Positions 15,290-23,459 of a DNA stretch of 47,234 nucleotides are shown piece after piece. Source of the DNA: Desulfobacterales bacterium. Lineage in GTDB: Bacteria > Desulfobacterota > Desulfobacteria > Desulfobacterales > CAFBRK01. The notes beneath the pieces are model-generated. The model did not search any database and had not been told where the DNA came from. It worked only from the letters and a program-made list of their open reading frames with translations. Both the position numbers and the translations under genes were made by a program. Numbering within the stretch: the stretch's first letter is position 1; each line of letters begins with the position of its first letter. The stretch is from the NCBI GenBank assembly GCA_021737185.1, contig JAIPEL010000018.1, positions 1 to 47,234 of the forward strand, given 5' to 3'.

Positions 15290-17719
15290 ATGACGAGCGG
15301 AAAATACGAGCTGTCCGCCGACGCCTTGAGATCGATCTGCGACCCGAAGAAATTTTCCTTTCGGAGCACCGCAGAGATCCAGCCCCTGGAAGGGGTGATC
15401 GGTCAAAAGCGGGCCGTCCAGGCGATCGAATTCGGCCTGGAGATGAACAGCGCCGGATACAACATTTGCGTAACCGGGGCGGAGGGAACCGGCAAAAAAA
15501 CCATTGTCAGCCAGATTGCCGGCGAACATGCCAAACGCCGCAAGCCTTCCGTGGACTGGTGCCTTGTCAACAACTTCAGGGACGAATACCGGCCGGTCGC
15601 CGTGGCCGTTCCCACCGGCAGGGCCAGTTACTTCAGCCGGAAAATGGCCAAGATCATCGAAGGACTCCAAAAAACCATTCCCGAAGCCTTTGCCGGCGAG
15701 GTCTTTCTGAAGAAAAAGGCCGACATCCAGAAAAAGCATGCCCGGCGCCAATCCCGCCTGCTCTCCCGAATCGAGGCCATGGCCGCGGAAAAAAACATCC
15801 ATGTGTCCCAGAGCGACACCGGACTGGGCACCGTCGTCCTGAAAGAGGGTGAACCGATGTCCCGGGAGCAGTTCGAAGCGCTTTCGGCAGAAGAGCGGAA
15901 GAGAATCGAAAAAAACCTGCGCCTCATCAACCATGAGCTGGAGGACGCCGCACGAAAGATCAGCCGGATCGGGCAGTCCCTTCACGAAGAGATCGAAAAA
16001 CTGGTCGATGCCGAAACCCGCACACTGCTGCGGCAGCAATTTACGCCGCTTCGGGAAGAGTTCAGGGAGTTGGCCCCGGTTCTGGCCTACCTGGACGCCG
16101 TGGAACAGGACATCGTCGAAAACGTCCAGGATTTCGTGCTCGAAAACGGGGGCCCTGCCGAAGGCGGCAAAGCCGGGGCCTCCGGCATCGATTCGACTTT
16201 GAAGAGATACGAGGTCAACGTTCTTGTGGACAGAAGCGGCCAAAGAGGCGCCCCGGTGATCTACGAATCCAATCCGACCTATACCAATCTTTTCGGACAG
16301 ATCGAAAAGCGGGCGGTGATGGGCTCGATGGCCGCCGATTTTACCATGGTCCAGGCCGGTTCGCTGCTGAAGGCCGACGGCGGATACCTGATTCTGGAAA
16401 TCGACCCGGTGCTGACAAACAACTTCGTCTGGGACGCCCTCAAAAGGACGCTGCAGAACGACTGCCTTGCCATAGAGGACATGGCGTCCGAACTTGGATA
16501 TATTTCGGCCTTTTTGAGACCGGAACCGATCCCTGTCGATGTCAAGGTGATCCTGATCGGCAGCCCGTGGCCGTTTCAACTGCTCCAGGAGGCCGACTCC
16601 AAGATGAGCAAGATTTTCAAGGTGAGGGCCGATTTCGACGACGAGGTGGATAGAAGCGATCAGACCGAGCAGCAGTACGCCGGCTTTATTGCGCGGGTTT
16701 GCCGCCAGGAGGGACTTCTTCCCTTCACCAACCGCGGGGTTGCCGCCATCGTGGAGTTCGGCCAAAAAGCGGTGGCCGACACCCGGAAGCTGTCTTTGCG
16801 CTTCGGTCCGATCATGGCCCTGCTCGAGGAGGCGGACCACTGGGCCCGGAAGCGCAACGGGCGCGCGGTCACCGACCGTGACGTGTTCCGGGCGTTCAAG
16901 GAGCATCATTTCCGATACAATCTGGTGGAGGAAAAGGTTCAGCAGGCCTTTGCCGACGGCACCCTCTTGATGGACGTGGACGGTGAAGAGGTCGGGCAGG
17001 TCAACGCCCTGTCCGTCTACCAGGTCGGAGGCTTTTCCTTTGGAAGGCCCACCCGCGTCACCGCAGAAGTGTTCATGGGCCGAAAGGGAATGATCAATAT
17101 CGAAAGAGAGGCACAGCTCAGCGGAAGCACCCATGACAAGGGCGTGCTGATCCTTTCCGGCTGCCTGGGGCGTATCTTCGCCCGACGGTTTCCCTTGGCC
17201 CTGTCCATCAGCCTGACCTTCGAGCAGAGCTACGACGAGATCGACGGCGACAGCGCCTCATCCACGGAGCTGTATGCCATCGTGTCGAGCCTGGCAGAGG
17301 CTCCGATACGCCAGGGCATCGCCGTGACAGGGTCGGTCAACCAGAAGGGGAAAATCCAGGCCATCGGAGGGGTGAACAAGAAGATCGAGGGCTATTTCGA
17401 TGTCTGCAGTGCCCGCGGCCTGACCGGCAGACAGGGGGTGATCATTCCCCGGGCCAACGAAAACAACTTGATGCTCCGGCGGGATGTGGTCGAAGCGGTT
17501 CGGGACGGAAAATTTCATATCTACCGGGTGGAGACCGTCGAGCAGGGGCTGGAGATTCTGACCGGAGAGACGGTCGGGATGCCGGATGCGGAGGGCCGCT
17601 ACGATCCGGCCACCCTTTACGGCCGCGCACAGCAAAAACTGGAGGGATACGCCCGCCGCTCTATGCGCATGCGCACCGCAGAAGGGGAGGGCGAAAACGA
17701 TCTGCCGACGGCATGCTAA
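15290..17719 (+). CDS. LonB-like ATP-dependent protease (AAA_32 + Lon proteolytic domain)
   Basis: 809-residue cytoplasmic protease. Walker A variant GAEGTGKKT is at 63-71, followed by a long coiled insertion (about 135-260, Arg/Glu-rich) and the AAA core. The C-terminal Lon peptidase domain has the catalytic Ser655 in GDSASS and Lys698 in GGVNKKIEG, 43 residues apart as in classical Lon. The architecture is the uncharacterised bacterial AAA_32/Lon_C type rather than LonA: there is no N-terminal substrate domain. It probably degrades misfolded or regulatory proteins. The spacer before it carries short TCCCAGCTTCCC repeats (15228-15262). The 3-prime neighbour is convergent, with 36 bases between the genes. 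Confidence 0.88.
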   Translation: MTSGKYELSADALRSICDPKKFSFRSTAEIQPLEGVIGQKRAVQAIEFGLEMNSAGYNICVTGAEGTGKKTIVSQIAGEHAKRRKPSVDWCLVNNFRDEYRPVAVAVPTGRASYFSRKMAKIIEGLQKTIPEAFAGEVFLKKKADIQKKHARRQSRLLSRIEAMAAEKNIHVSQSDTGLGTVVLKEGEPMSREQFEALSAEERKRIEKNLRLINHELEDAARKISRIGQSLHEEIEKLVDAETRTLLRQQFTPLREEFRELAPVLAYLDAVEQDIVENVQDFVLENGGPAEGGKAGASGIDSTLKRYEVNVLVDRSGQRGAPVIYESNPTYTNLFGQIEKRAVMGSMAADFTMVQAGSLLKADGGYLILEIDPVLTNNFVWDALKRTLQNDCLAIEDMASELGYISAFLRPEPIPVDVKVILIGSPWPFQLLQEADSKMSKIFKVRADFDDEVDRSDQTEQQYAGFIARVCRQEGLLPFTNRGVAAIVEFGQKAVADTRKLSLRFGPIMALLEEADHWARKRNGRAVTDRDVFRAFKEHHFRYNLVEEKVQQAFADGTLLMDVDGEEVGQVNALSVYQVGGFSFGRPTRVTAEVFMGRKGMINIEREAQLSGSTHDKGVLILSGCLGRIFARRFPLALSISLTFEQSYDEIDGDSASSTELYAIVSSLAEAPIRQGIAVTGSVNQKGKIQAIGGVNKKIEGYFDVCSARGLTGRQGVIIPRANENNLMLRRDVVEAVRDGKFHIYRVETVEQGLEILTGETVGMPDAEGRYDPATLYGRAQQKLEGYARRSMRMRTAEGEGENDLPTAC

Positions 17720-17755
17720 AGAACACCCGGAGGCGCAGCATCCGGCAGGAGGGGC

Positions 17756-18838
17756 TCATTGCGTTTCTCCCTGGGGTTCATGCTGAAGGCAGTCGTTGAC
17801 TGCATCGATCAACCGGCGAAGACGGGCGAAGCTGCGGCGGTCAAAGTCGATCACCAGCCGCGACAAGGATGCCAGGTCCGGCTCGTCTGCTTCTTCCGGA
17901 AGCGGGCCTGTCTGCTGGAGCGCCCCGCCCGGAACAAGAATGTCTGAAAACTCCTCGCCCAGGGTCCGGATGCACTGCTTGCAGGCGGGTCTGAGAAACC
18001 TGAGGACCAGTTTTTCCCTGACATAGCGAAGACTGTGAAACCCGCTGTAGAAGCGGTCGATGGTCTGCACTGCTTCGTCCACCGACTCGACGACATCGAG
18101 CAGGTCCAGGTCGTTGGGCCCGATGTATCCGGGAATTTCGAGTTCTTTGCGCAGAAACTGACGCCAGCGCTTCCAGTAGGAAGCCCCCGGCTCTTCAAAG
18201 AGGAGGATCGGCAGCGGGGCGTTTTTGCCGGTCTGCACCAGGGTCATGGTTTCCATGGCTTCATCCATGGTGCCGAAGCCGCCGGGATACAGCACCACCG
18301 CGTCGGTTTCCTTGAGAAACGCCACCTTGCGGTTGAAAAAGTATTTGTAGTTGATGGTGCGCGGCCCCCCGTCGATGACCGGATTGGGCCGCTGTTCAAA
18401 GGGGAGGCGAATGTTTACACCGAACGAGGCCTCGGGACCGGCGCCTTCGTTGACCGCCTGCATGACGCCGGGACCTCCCCCGGTGATGACCATGTATCCT
18501 TTTTCGGCCAGCGCCCGGCCCAGTTTTTTGGCGGACAGGTAGACCGGACGGTCCGGCGTGATCCGCGCCGATCCAAAGACCGTCACCTTGCGGATCGAGC
18601 GGTAGGGACTGAAGATCTTTCCGGTAAAGCGCATTTCTTTCAAGGTCGTGTTCATCAACTTGAGATCGGCCGGATCATCCGATTCCTGGCCCGCCTTGAG
18701 CGCTGCGATGATCATTTCCCGGACGATTTCCGCACGGTGCACGCCGACCTCTTCGATCAACCCATCGATCTTGTCGTCGATCGACCCGTTTACACGGGGA
18801 AAATGCAGTTCAATCGGCTTTGACGTTGGCTTTTTCAA
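17756..18838 (-). CDS. LOG-family (TIGR00730-type) Rossmann-fold protein
   Basis: 360 residues. The phosphoribohydrolase signature is present: VFGSAR (about 88-93), GGGPGVM (120-126) and PGGFGTMDE (185-193). LOG proteins cleave nucleoside monophosphates (cytokinin riboside-phosphate or PpnN-type activity) and are often misnamed lysine decarboxylases. The N-terminal 70 residues and the C-terminal 110 residues extend beyond the small LOG core, so it resembles the longer PpnN-like class. It has a ribbon-helix-like N-terminal segment (IDDKIDGLIEEVGVHRAEIVREM), perhaps for oligomerisation. The thioredoxin gene lies upstream of it in the same orientation, 64 bases away. Confidence 0.83.
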   Translation of the reverse strand: MKKPTSKPIELHFPRVNGSIDDKIDGLIEEVGVHRAEIVREMIIAALKAGQESDDPADLKLMNTTLKEMRFTGKIFSPYRSIRKVTVFGSARITPDRPVYLSAKKLGRALAEKGYMVITGGGPGVMQAVNEGAGPEASFGVNIRLPFEQRPNPVIDGGPRTINYKYFFNRKVAFLKETDAVVLYPGGFGTMDEAMETMTLVQTGKNAPLPILLFEEPGASYWKRWRQFLRKELEIPGYIGPNDLDLLDVVESVDEAVQTIDRFYSGFHSLRYVREKLVLRFLRPACKQCIRTLGEEFSDILVPGGALQQTGPLPEEADEPDLASLSRLVIDFDRRSFARLRRLIDAVNDCLQHEPQGETQ

Positions 18839-18902
18839 TTCACCCCAGTTTCTTTTTTAGGATTTTTCAGATGAGGTCGAGCCGGAAGGGCGAGATCGAT
18901 CG

Positions 18903-19349
18903 CTAGGGTTCGACGTAGCGCTCGATGCGCTCGGAAAGGCGTCTTTTCGAATGAACGCCCAGAAGGGAGTCGACCACTTCGCGGTTCCGGATCAAGACGG
19001 TAAAAGGAATCCCCCTGACCCGGTAAGGCTCGGAAAGGCTTCGCTGGGCATCGATGTCGATCCGGTAAAACAGAACCCGGTTCCGATACTTTTCGGACAG
19101 CGCCTCGAGAATCGGCGCCATTTCACGGCAGGGGGCGCACCATTGCGCATAAAATTCAGCCACCAGAAGGCCGCTTTCCGACGCCGACAGGATGTTCTCC
19201 CACTGTTGGAGGGATTCCACGGACGGAATGCTGGAGGCGGAGGCGCCTTTTGCGGATCGCCCCGTATCCGCGTCCGTGCAGGCCCAGAGGGTAAGAAAAA
19301 GGCCTGCGGCGGCAATTTGAAGAAATCCGATTCGCGATGTTGGATTCAT
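18903..19349 (-). CDS. Thioredoxin-domain lipoprotein
   Basis: 148 residues from ATG 19349 (the frame opens at TTG 19394, but that part has no signal-peptide character). A hydrophobic N-terminus (IGFLQIAAAGLFLTLWAC) ends in a lipobox-like LWAC, giving a lipid-anchored periplasmic protein. The fold motifs are LLVAEFYAQWCAPCREMAP, with a WCAPC redox centre, and RGIPFTVLIRN with the cis-Pro. It is probably a periplasmic thiol oxidoreductase or reductant; CAPC is close to thioredoxin CGPC. A palindrome of the AAATCGC/GCGATTT family lies 42 bases before the start. Confidence 0.83.
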   Translation of the reverse strand: MNPTSRIGFLQIAAAGLFLTLWACTDADTGRSAKGASASSIPSVESLQQWENILSASESGLLVAEFYAQWCAPCREMAPILEALSEKYRNRVLFYRIDIDAQRSLSEPYRVRGIPFTVLIRNREVVDSLLGVHSKRRLSERIERYVEP

Positions 19350-19390
19350 GTCTTTTTGCCGAAAACGTTGCCCGGAACACAAAATTTTTA

Positions 19391-19413
19391 TCAAATCGCG
19401 GCGGCGATTTTAT
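19391..19413. repeat. AAATCGC/GCGATTT palindrome (leader of thioredoxin gene)
   Basis: TCAAATCGC and GCGATTTTATGA form 7-bp perfect arms with a GGCG loop and partial extension. It is placed between the divergent thioredoxin gene (minus) and small membrane protein gene (plus). Confidence 0.6.
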
Positions 19414-19421
19414 GAATACTG

Positions 19422-19451
19422 TTGAAAATTAAATCATTTGCGTGATATATT
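19422..19451 (+). promoter_or_regulatory. Candidate sigma-70 promoter for the 19564 gene
   Basis: TTGAAA (19422-19427), 18-base spacer, TATATT (19446-19451), in an AT-rich patch 110 bases before the next plus-strand gene. It is supported by base composition and hexamers only. Confidence 0.42.
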
Positions 19452-19563
19452 CAAGTAATTGTATTGACTCAATCGAGCCGTTCCGGAACCGGACAGGAAT
19501 CGGACCGGCAGCTTGGTACTTTCAGGCGCAATGATGCCTTCGAGCACTTAGGGAGATTGGCGT

Positions 19564-19845
19564 ATGTCGAGATTTACGATCTTCAGCCTGATCGTGATCA
19601 TTGCCGGACTGCTCCTGCTCGGCTTTCAATCGCTGCAGGCCCTCATGCAAGTCGAGATCACATGGACGGAAATAACCCTCGAGGGGTTGATGAAGCCTGA
19701 GCAGGTTCAGTGGTTTGAATCGCTTTCCTGGGCGGTTCTGCGAAAGGCGGCCACCTATATCCTGGCGGCGCCGCTCTATGCGCTGCTTCTGGTTTCCGGC
19801 GGCGTGCTGCTGATTGCGAGCGGAATTTTCGGAAAGGCCCGCTGA
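19564..19845 (+). CDS. Small two-helix inner-membrane protein
   Basis: 93 residues with two hydrophobic helices (about 5-26 and 63-88) around a polar loop (ITWTEITLEGLMKPEQVQWFES). GGGAG lies 8 bases before the ATG. No family motif is recognised. It is followed 45 bases later by the PilZ gene, so they may share a transcript. Confidence 0.7.
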   Translation: MSRFTIFSLIVIIAGLLLLGFQSLQALMQVEITWTEITLEGLMKPEQVQWFESLSWAVLRKAATYILAAPLYALLLVSGGVLLIASGIFGKAR

Positions 19846-19890
19846 CCACAAGACGGCCTGATGCCGCAGGCAAAGAAAGGGTGCGGCCCC

Positions 19891-20271
19891 ATGAACGAGC
19901 ACGAATCAGAACCTCAAAACGCGGATCGTCGCACCGAACTTAGGGAGACGCTCGAACCTTTTTACAGCGTCGAACTGGCCATTGAAGGCTCCTGTGCCCG
20001 GTATCAGTTCAAGCTTCGGAATATCTCCGCCAATGGGTTGTGCATCGTGGTGCGCGGGGATTCGGCCGTACTTGAAAAGCTCGAGGTCGGCGATGTCTTC
20101 CACGTGAAGCTCTACCAGGATTCGGATCCGCAAGCGGTCAAGAACGCATCGGCTCAAATCCGTCATATTACGGAACAAAACGAGGGCCGTTACCAAGGAC
20201 ACTACCTCGTCGGGCTCGTCTTCGACGCTTCCTTGGAGCAGGAAGGCGAGCCTTCCTGCGGGCCTCTCTGA
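19891..20271 (+). CDS. PilZ-domain protein (putative c-di-GMP receptor)
   Basis: 126 residues from ATG 19891 (AAAGGGTG about 10 bases upstream; an in-frame ATG at 19861 lacks such a site). The PilZ motifs are visible: an Arg-rich start DRRTELRETLE (RxxxR type), then the NISANGLCIVV signature (D/NxSxxG). Both form the c-di-GMP contact in PilZ proteins. It is a single-domain protein, so the output partner is unknown. It lies in a plus-strand run with a small membrane protein before and a lipoprotein after. Confidence 0.75.
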   Translation: MNEHESEPQNADRRTELRETLEPFYSVELAIEGSCARYQFKLRNISANGLCIVVRGDSAVLEKLEVGDVFHVKLYQDSDPQAVKNASAQIRHITEQNEGRYQGHYLVGLVFDASLEQEGEPSCGPL

Positions 20272-20348
20272 TGTTCATCCTCTTGAAATGAAAGCGGCCG
20301 GGTCCTGCGTCGCTGGCGCCGATATTTCGGTCTTCGGAAACGAGGCCT

Positions 20349-21080
20349 GTGAAGAGAAAACCGTTTAAAAATTCCTGCTGGTCTGCCGTAACGATTTTCC
20401 TCGTTTTTTGCGCGATTTTCCTGTTTTCCTGCGGTGAACAGTCCGATCCCCAGGCCCCCGAGCCGCCTCCGGGCAAAAGCGAAGGGTTTACCTTCTTCGA
20501 GCTGACCGCCGAAAGCCGCCTGACATCGGAGCTGCGCAAGGATTTGGAAAAAAAACTCGGCTCCGACGCCATTGCCCGAAAAAGCCCGTTGGACCTGGAG
20601 ATTGCCCCCGAAACGTTCCTCCAGGAACATTTCCCGCAGATTCACGCCCTCAACCAGCGGCTGAACTACTCGCCCCGGGAGCGGATCGAGCACAAGGTCA
20701 CCAAGCTCATGTACCGCTATCCGGGTAAAAAGCAGGTTCCGTTTTCCTTCGTGGAGCTGATTTTTTCCAACTACACCGGAAAGCCCCTGGTGTTTCACAC
20801 TTCCGCAAAGCAGGAGGGCGCCATCGTTATCCAGACCCTCGAAGAAAAGTACGGAGAACCGAGGGTTGCACAATGGGACGAGGGGCGGCAAAGGGCGCTT
20901 TACTGGCGCAAGGAAGGGGAGCTGATGGTCGTCTATGCCCTCCGGGACCGGTTCGGAAATCCCGAATACCAGGTGCAGCTCCTGTTTTTTGACGCCATCG
21001 AAGAACTCCTGCGCACCGAGGAAAAAGAGCGCGAAGCCCGGGAGCGGGAAAAGAAGGAAGCCGTCCGGGATGCTTTCTGA
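20349..21080 (+). CDS. Hypothetical lipoprotein
   Basis: 243 residues from GTG 20349 (GAGG just upstream). The signal segment SAVTIFLVFCAIFLFSC ends in an LFSC lipobox, and the mature part begins GEQSDPQAPEPPPG, a Pro-rich tether. The body is mixed alpha/beta (EGAIVIQTLEEKYGEP, then RALYWRKEGELMVVYALRD) and recalls small periplasmic domains of unknown function. The C-terminus is a charged helix rich in Glu/Lys/Arg. The TGA stop is immediately followed by GATGTCAG-family sequence. Function unknown. Confidence 0.72.
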   Translation: MKRKPFKNSCWSAVTIFLVFCAIFLFSCGEQSDPQAPEPPPGKSEGFTFFELTAESRLTSELRKDLEKKLGSDAIARKSPLDLEIAPETFLQEHFPQIHALNQRLNYSPRERIEHKVTKLMYRYPGKKQVPFSFVELIFSNYTGKPLVFHTSAKQEGAIVIQTLEEKYGEPRVAQWDEGRQRALYWRKEGELMVVYALRDRFGNPEYQVQLLFFDAIEELLRTEEKEREAREREKKEAVRDAF

Positions 21081-21234
21081 CCGATATCAGATGTCCGATG
21101 TCAGAGGTCAGAAAGACAAAAAGACAGCAAACCGTCAGGGCCGACATCTGACATCTGACATCTGATATCTGTCATTTTCCGACATCCGACCTCTGGAACA
21201 ACGACAGCTCAGCAGCTTTATCTGCGCAAAGCGC
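21081..21234. repeat. GATGTCAG-family element, copy 3
   Basis: GATATCAGATGTCCGATGTCAG, the constant core (about 21110-21146) and the complementary CATCTGACATCTGATATCTG form an imperfect inverted repeat between convergent genes. The core is identical to the copies at 1 and near 6018 over more than 30 bases. No gene is visible. Confidence 0.85.
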
Positions 21235-21591
21235 TTACAAAAGCCCTTTTTCCTTCAAATGCTCCATGGCCCGCCGGCCGATGTCGGTCACCTGCTGCAG
21301 GGCGCCGGTCAGGTGAAAGGGCGCCTCATCGGCGACCCCCGAGCGGATCATCACCTGGGCGTTTTCCAGATGCCGGACGACCTGGCGCCAATACCGGTCG
21401 TTGCCCAGGCGGTTTGCCAGGATGGCTTCCGCCGAAATCATGCCGACCATGCCGGCGACGACCTTTTCTGCCCCTTTTCGCTCCGCCGGCGACATACCGG
21501 CAAACCCCTCCACCGACTGGCTTGCCCAAATCAGGCCGGCCTTGATCTTCTCGGCCTGGGTCAGGGATATGATCGCTTCCTGATCGGTCAT
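21235..21591 (-). CDS. Small helical hypothetical protein coupled to the NUDIX gene
   Basis: 118 residues, predicted all-helical, with a central Gly/Met-rich helix (VVAGMVGMISAEAILANRLG) and no Cys pair, signal peptide or known motif. The ATG overlaps the NUDIX stop (ATGA, 21588-21591), so it is translated with the upstream NUDIX enzyme. No function assigned. Confidence 0.7.
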   Translation of the reverse strand: MTDQEAIISLTQAEKIKAGLIWASQSVEGFAGMSPAERKGAEKVVAGMVGMISAEAILANRLGNDRYWRQVVRHLENAQVMIRSGVADEAPFHLTGALQQVTDIGRRAMEHLKEKGLL

Positions 21592-22151
21592 GGATTATCC
21601 GGTACAGCACCGCCGCGGATGTCGACCCCGAGCCGGCGGGCTGTCAAGATCAGCGATACGATGGTCTTGGCGTCCTGGACTCGGCCCTCGTCGATCATGG
21701 ACAGCGCGCTTTTCAGGGAAACGGCCTCGACCCGGATCAATTCATCCCGGTCCAGGCGCTGTGTTTCCTGGTCCAAACCCGTGGCCAGGAAAAGATGGAT
21801 CCGTTCGTCCGAATATCCCGGCACCGGGGTAATCTCCCCCAGTTTTTCAAAGCTCCGGCCGGAGAAGCCGGTTTCTTCGATCAGCTCTCGGCGGGCGCAT
21901 CGTTCCGGCGTCTCGCCGCCGTCGACGGTTCCGGCCGGCACTTCCCAAATGTAGCCGCCGACCGCGTGTCGGTACTGGTGCAAAAGCAGAATCGTTTCCG
22001 AATCGGGCATGGCCACGATGGCTGCCGCTCCGGGATGCCGAATCACCTCTAAATCGATGGTCTCGTCGTTTTCCAGGGTAATCCGTTCCAGGGTGAAGTC
22101 AAACACCCGTCCCCGGTAGAGCAGTTTTTTTTCGTGAATTTTTGCAGCCAC
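21588..22151 (-). CDS. NUDIX hydrolase, ADP-ribose pyrophosphatase type
   Basis: 187 residues. The Nudix box runs from Gly74 to Phe96 (GTVDGGE, seven residues, then RELIEETGF), matching Gx5Ex7REUxEExGU exactly. The preceding LLLHQYRHAVGGYIWEVPAG and following PGYSDERIHLFLA are typical of ADP-ribose/NDP-sugar pyrophosphatases (NudF-like), which split ADP-ribose to AMP and ribose phosphate with Mg2+. It is first in a two-gene minus-strand unit. The long hairpin element at 22185-22382 lies just upstream of its start. Confidence 0.88.
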   Translation of the reverse strand: MAAKIHEKKLLYRGRVFDFTLERITLENDETIDLEVIRHPGAAAIVAMPDSETILLLHQYRHAVGGYIWEVPAGTVDGGETPERCARRELIEETGFSGRSFEKLGEITPVPGYSDERIHLFLATGLDQETQRLDRDELIRVEAVSLKSALSMIDEGRVQDAKTIVSLILTARRLGVDIRGGAVPDNP

Positions 22152-22184
22152 GATATAAAGTACCGTACGAAGGAACTGAATCGA

Positions 22185-22382
22185 GCCGCTGGAAGTTTTC
22201 TCTACAACCGTGAAAAACTCGGAGTCAAGTGGCCGTAGAACCGAACAGGACCTTGACGTTGAAAAGGAGGCCGAGGTCGCCGGTTCACTGTCCGATTTTG
22301 CAGCGCATCAATCGCTGTTCGGTTCAACGGCCACTAAACTCCTCAAACAGTTTCACAGTTGTAGAGAAAACCTCCAGCGGCC
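22185..22382. mobile_element. Long inverted-repeat element, copy 1
   Basis: Outer arms: GCCGCTGGAAGTTTTCTC, TACAAC at 22185-22209 against GTTGTAGAGAAAACCTCC, AGCGGCC at 22358-22382, one mismatch in 24. Inner arms: AAGTGGCCGTAGAACCGAAC, AG (about 22227-22248) against CTGTTCGGTTCAACGGCCAC, TA (22315-22336). The inner core recurs at 39678 and 39942, but the outer arms there have a different sequence that is again self-complementary. The loop is about 65 bases. There is no ORF, so it is a non-autonomous element or structured RNA. Confidence 0.75.
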
Positions 22383-22445
22383 CTCCTATCAGCCTTTTTT
22401 CGGGTCGTAGTTCCGAAAAACTATCAGGCGGCGCAGCCGCCTCTT

Positions 22446-22492
22446 ATAAAATCGCGGAGAGTTGGCATCCGCGATTTTATCCGCGATTTTAT
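22446..22492. repeat. ATAAAATCGCGGA palindrome plus extra half-copy, supplying the TPR gene stop
   Basis: ATAAAATCGCGGA (22446-22458) pairs with TCCGCGATTTTAT (22468-22480); a third half-unit CCGCGATTTTATT follows directly. On the minus strand this third unit contains the TAA stop of the TPR gene. The arrangement could fold in two alternative ways. Confidence 0.8.
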
Positions 22493-23094
22493 TCGTGCTC
22501 TTCGAAATGCCGCACGAGCTCCTCAACGGTTTGCCCGTTGGGGGCCCGGGCCATGGGATTGATATCCAACACCGCCCTCCAGGCCTGGAGGCCGGCATTC
22601 ATCTTCTCCAGATCGTGGATCAGCACGACTCCTTTGTTGAACCATGCGATTTCGTGCTCGGGATTGATCTGCACGGCCCGCTCAAAGGCCTGGATGGCCT
22701 CATCGGGCTGGCGGTTTCTTCTGTACATGACTCCCAGGTCGGTCCATACTTCGGCATTGCCGGGACGAATCGCAAGAGACTTGCGGTAGGCGGCGATCGC
22801 CTTTTCGGGGTGATCGTCGTCGAAGTAGGCATGGCCCAGCCGGGTCCACGCTTCTGCATCCTGCGGATTTTGCTCGGTCAGCGTCTCGAGCTGGACAATT
22901 TGTTCCTTTCGCTGGCGCGCCTCATCCATGGCCGCAGCGGTCTTGGCGTCCACCGCTTGGGGTCGCGTCCCGCCGGATTTGAATATCGTCAATACGATCC
23001 CGGAAAAAAAACCGGCGGCAAAGGCCAGAAAAACCGCCATGACCACGGTCTGGGTTTTGACATATCCTTTTTTTGCTTTTCCCTTGTCCACCAT
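22489..23094 (-). CDS. Membrane-anchored TPR protein (CcmH/NrfG-like)
   Basis: 201 residues. One N-terminal transmembrane helix (TVVMAVFLAFAAGFFSGIVL, 16-35) is followed by a short coiled linker and three TPR units (AEAWTRLGHAYFDDDHPEKA, AEVWTDLGVMYRRNRQPDEA, and a third from HEIAWFNKGVVLI), then a C-terminal capping helix. The topology suggests a periplasmic TPR domain used as a scaffold, like cytochrome c maturation or type IV pilus TPR proteins; no partner gene is nearby. The stop codon is the TAA of an adjacent ATAAAATCGC palindrome. Confidence 0.8.
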   Translation of the reverse strand: MVDKGKAKKGYVKTQTVVMAVFLAFAAGFFSGIVLTIFKSGGTRPQAVDAKTAAAMDEARQRKEQIVQLETLTEQNPQDAEAWTRLGHAYFDDDHPEKAIAAYRKSLAIRPGNAEVWTDLGVMYRRNRQPDEAIQAFERAVQINPEHEIAWFNKGVVLIHDLEKMNAGLQAWRAVLDINPMARAPNGQTVEELVRHFEEHE

Positions 23095-23459
23095 GGGCGG
23101 TTTCCTTATCTAAACTTTGCAGCACGCACAAGTCATGCTTGCGGCGCTGCCGGAGGTCATGGTTTTTTTGTTGATCGAAAGGTAAGCGCCGCAGACGAAA
23201 AGACAAGTCATGATCTTCCGGCAACGCCGGGGCAATGCCTCGGGAAGCGCTCCAGGGCCCCGCCAAAGTCCGCGTAGCGAACGAACCATTGATGGGGCGC
23301 CGGTCGTATCGACCGTCGGAGGAACGCGCTCTGTCGCGTCCGACCGCGGGCGGCCACGACAGAGCGTGGCCCTCCATTTTTGGACTTTGACGGGACACTG
23401 GGAAGCGCTCTGTTCAGGTTGCCTTTTCGACTTCCGGGCGCTATAGAGTCTGCTCCCTT
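23095..23459. repeat. Spacer with CTCTGTCG inverted repeat
   Basis: No gene is visible in this 365-base divergent spacer. The left part has GTCATG/CATGAC-containing near-repeats (ACAAGTCATGCTTGCGGC, then ACAAGTCATGATCTTCCGGC). The right part holds an inverted repeat at 23318-23375: GGAGGAACGCGCTCTGTCG against CGACAGAGCGTGGCCCTCC. This matches a type of interspersed hairpin that I have seen widely in unrelated genomes. Promoters for the divergent TPR and MFS genes should lie here, but I cannot pick hexamers. Confidence 0.6.

Noticed and set aside
15179..17134. 651-codon minus-strand open frame
   Set aside because: It is antisense to the LonB-like protease, whose motifs and codon use are clear; the frame is open because of GC-rich codon structure.
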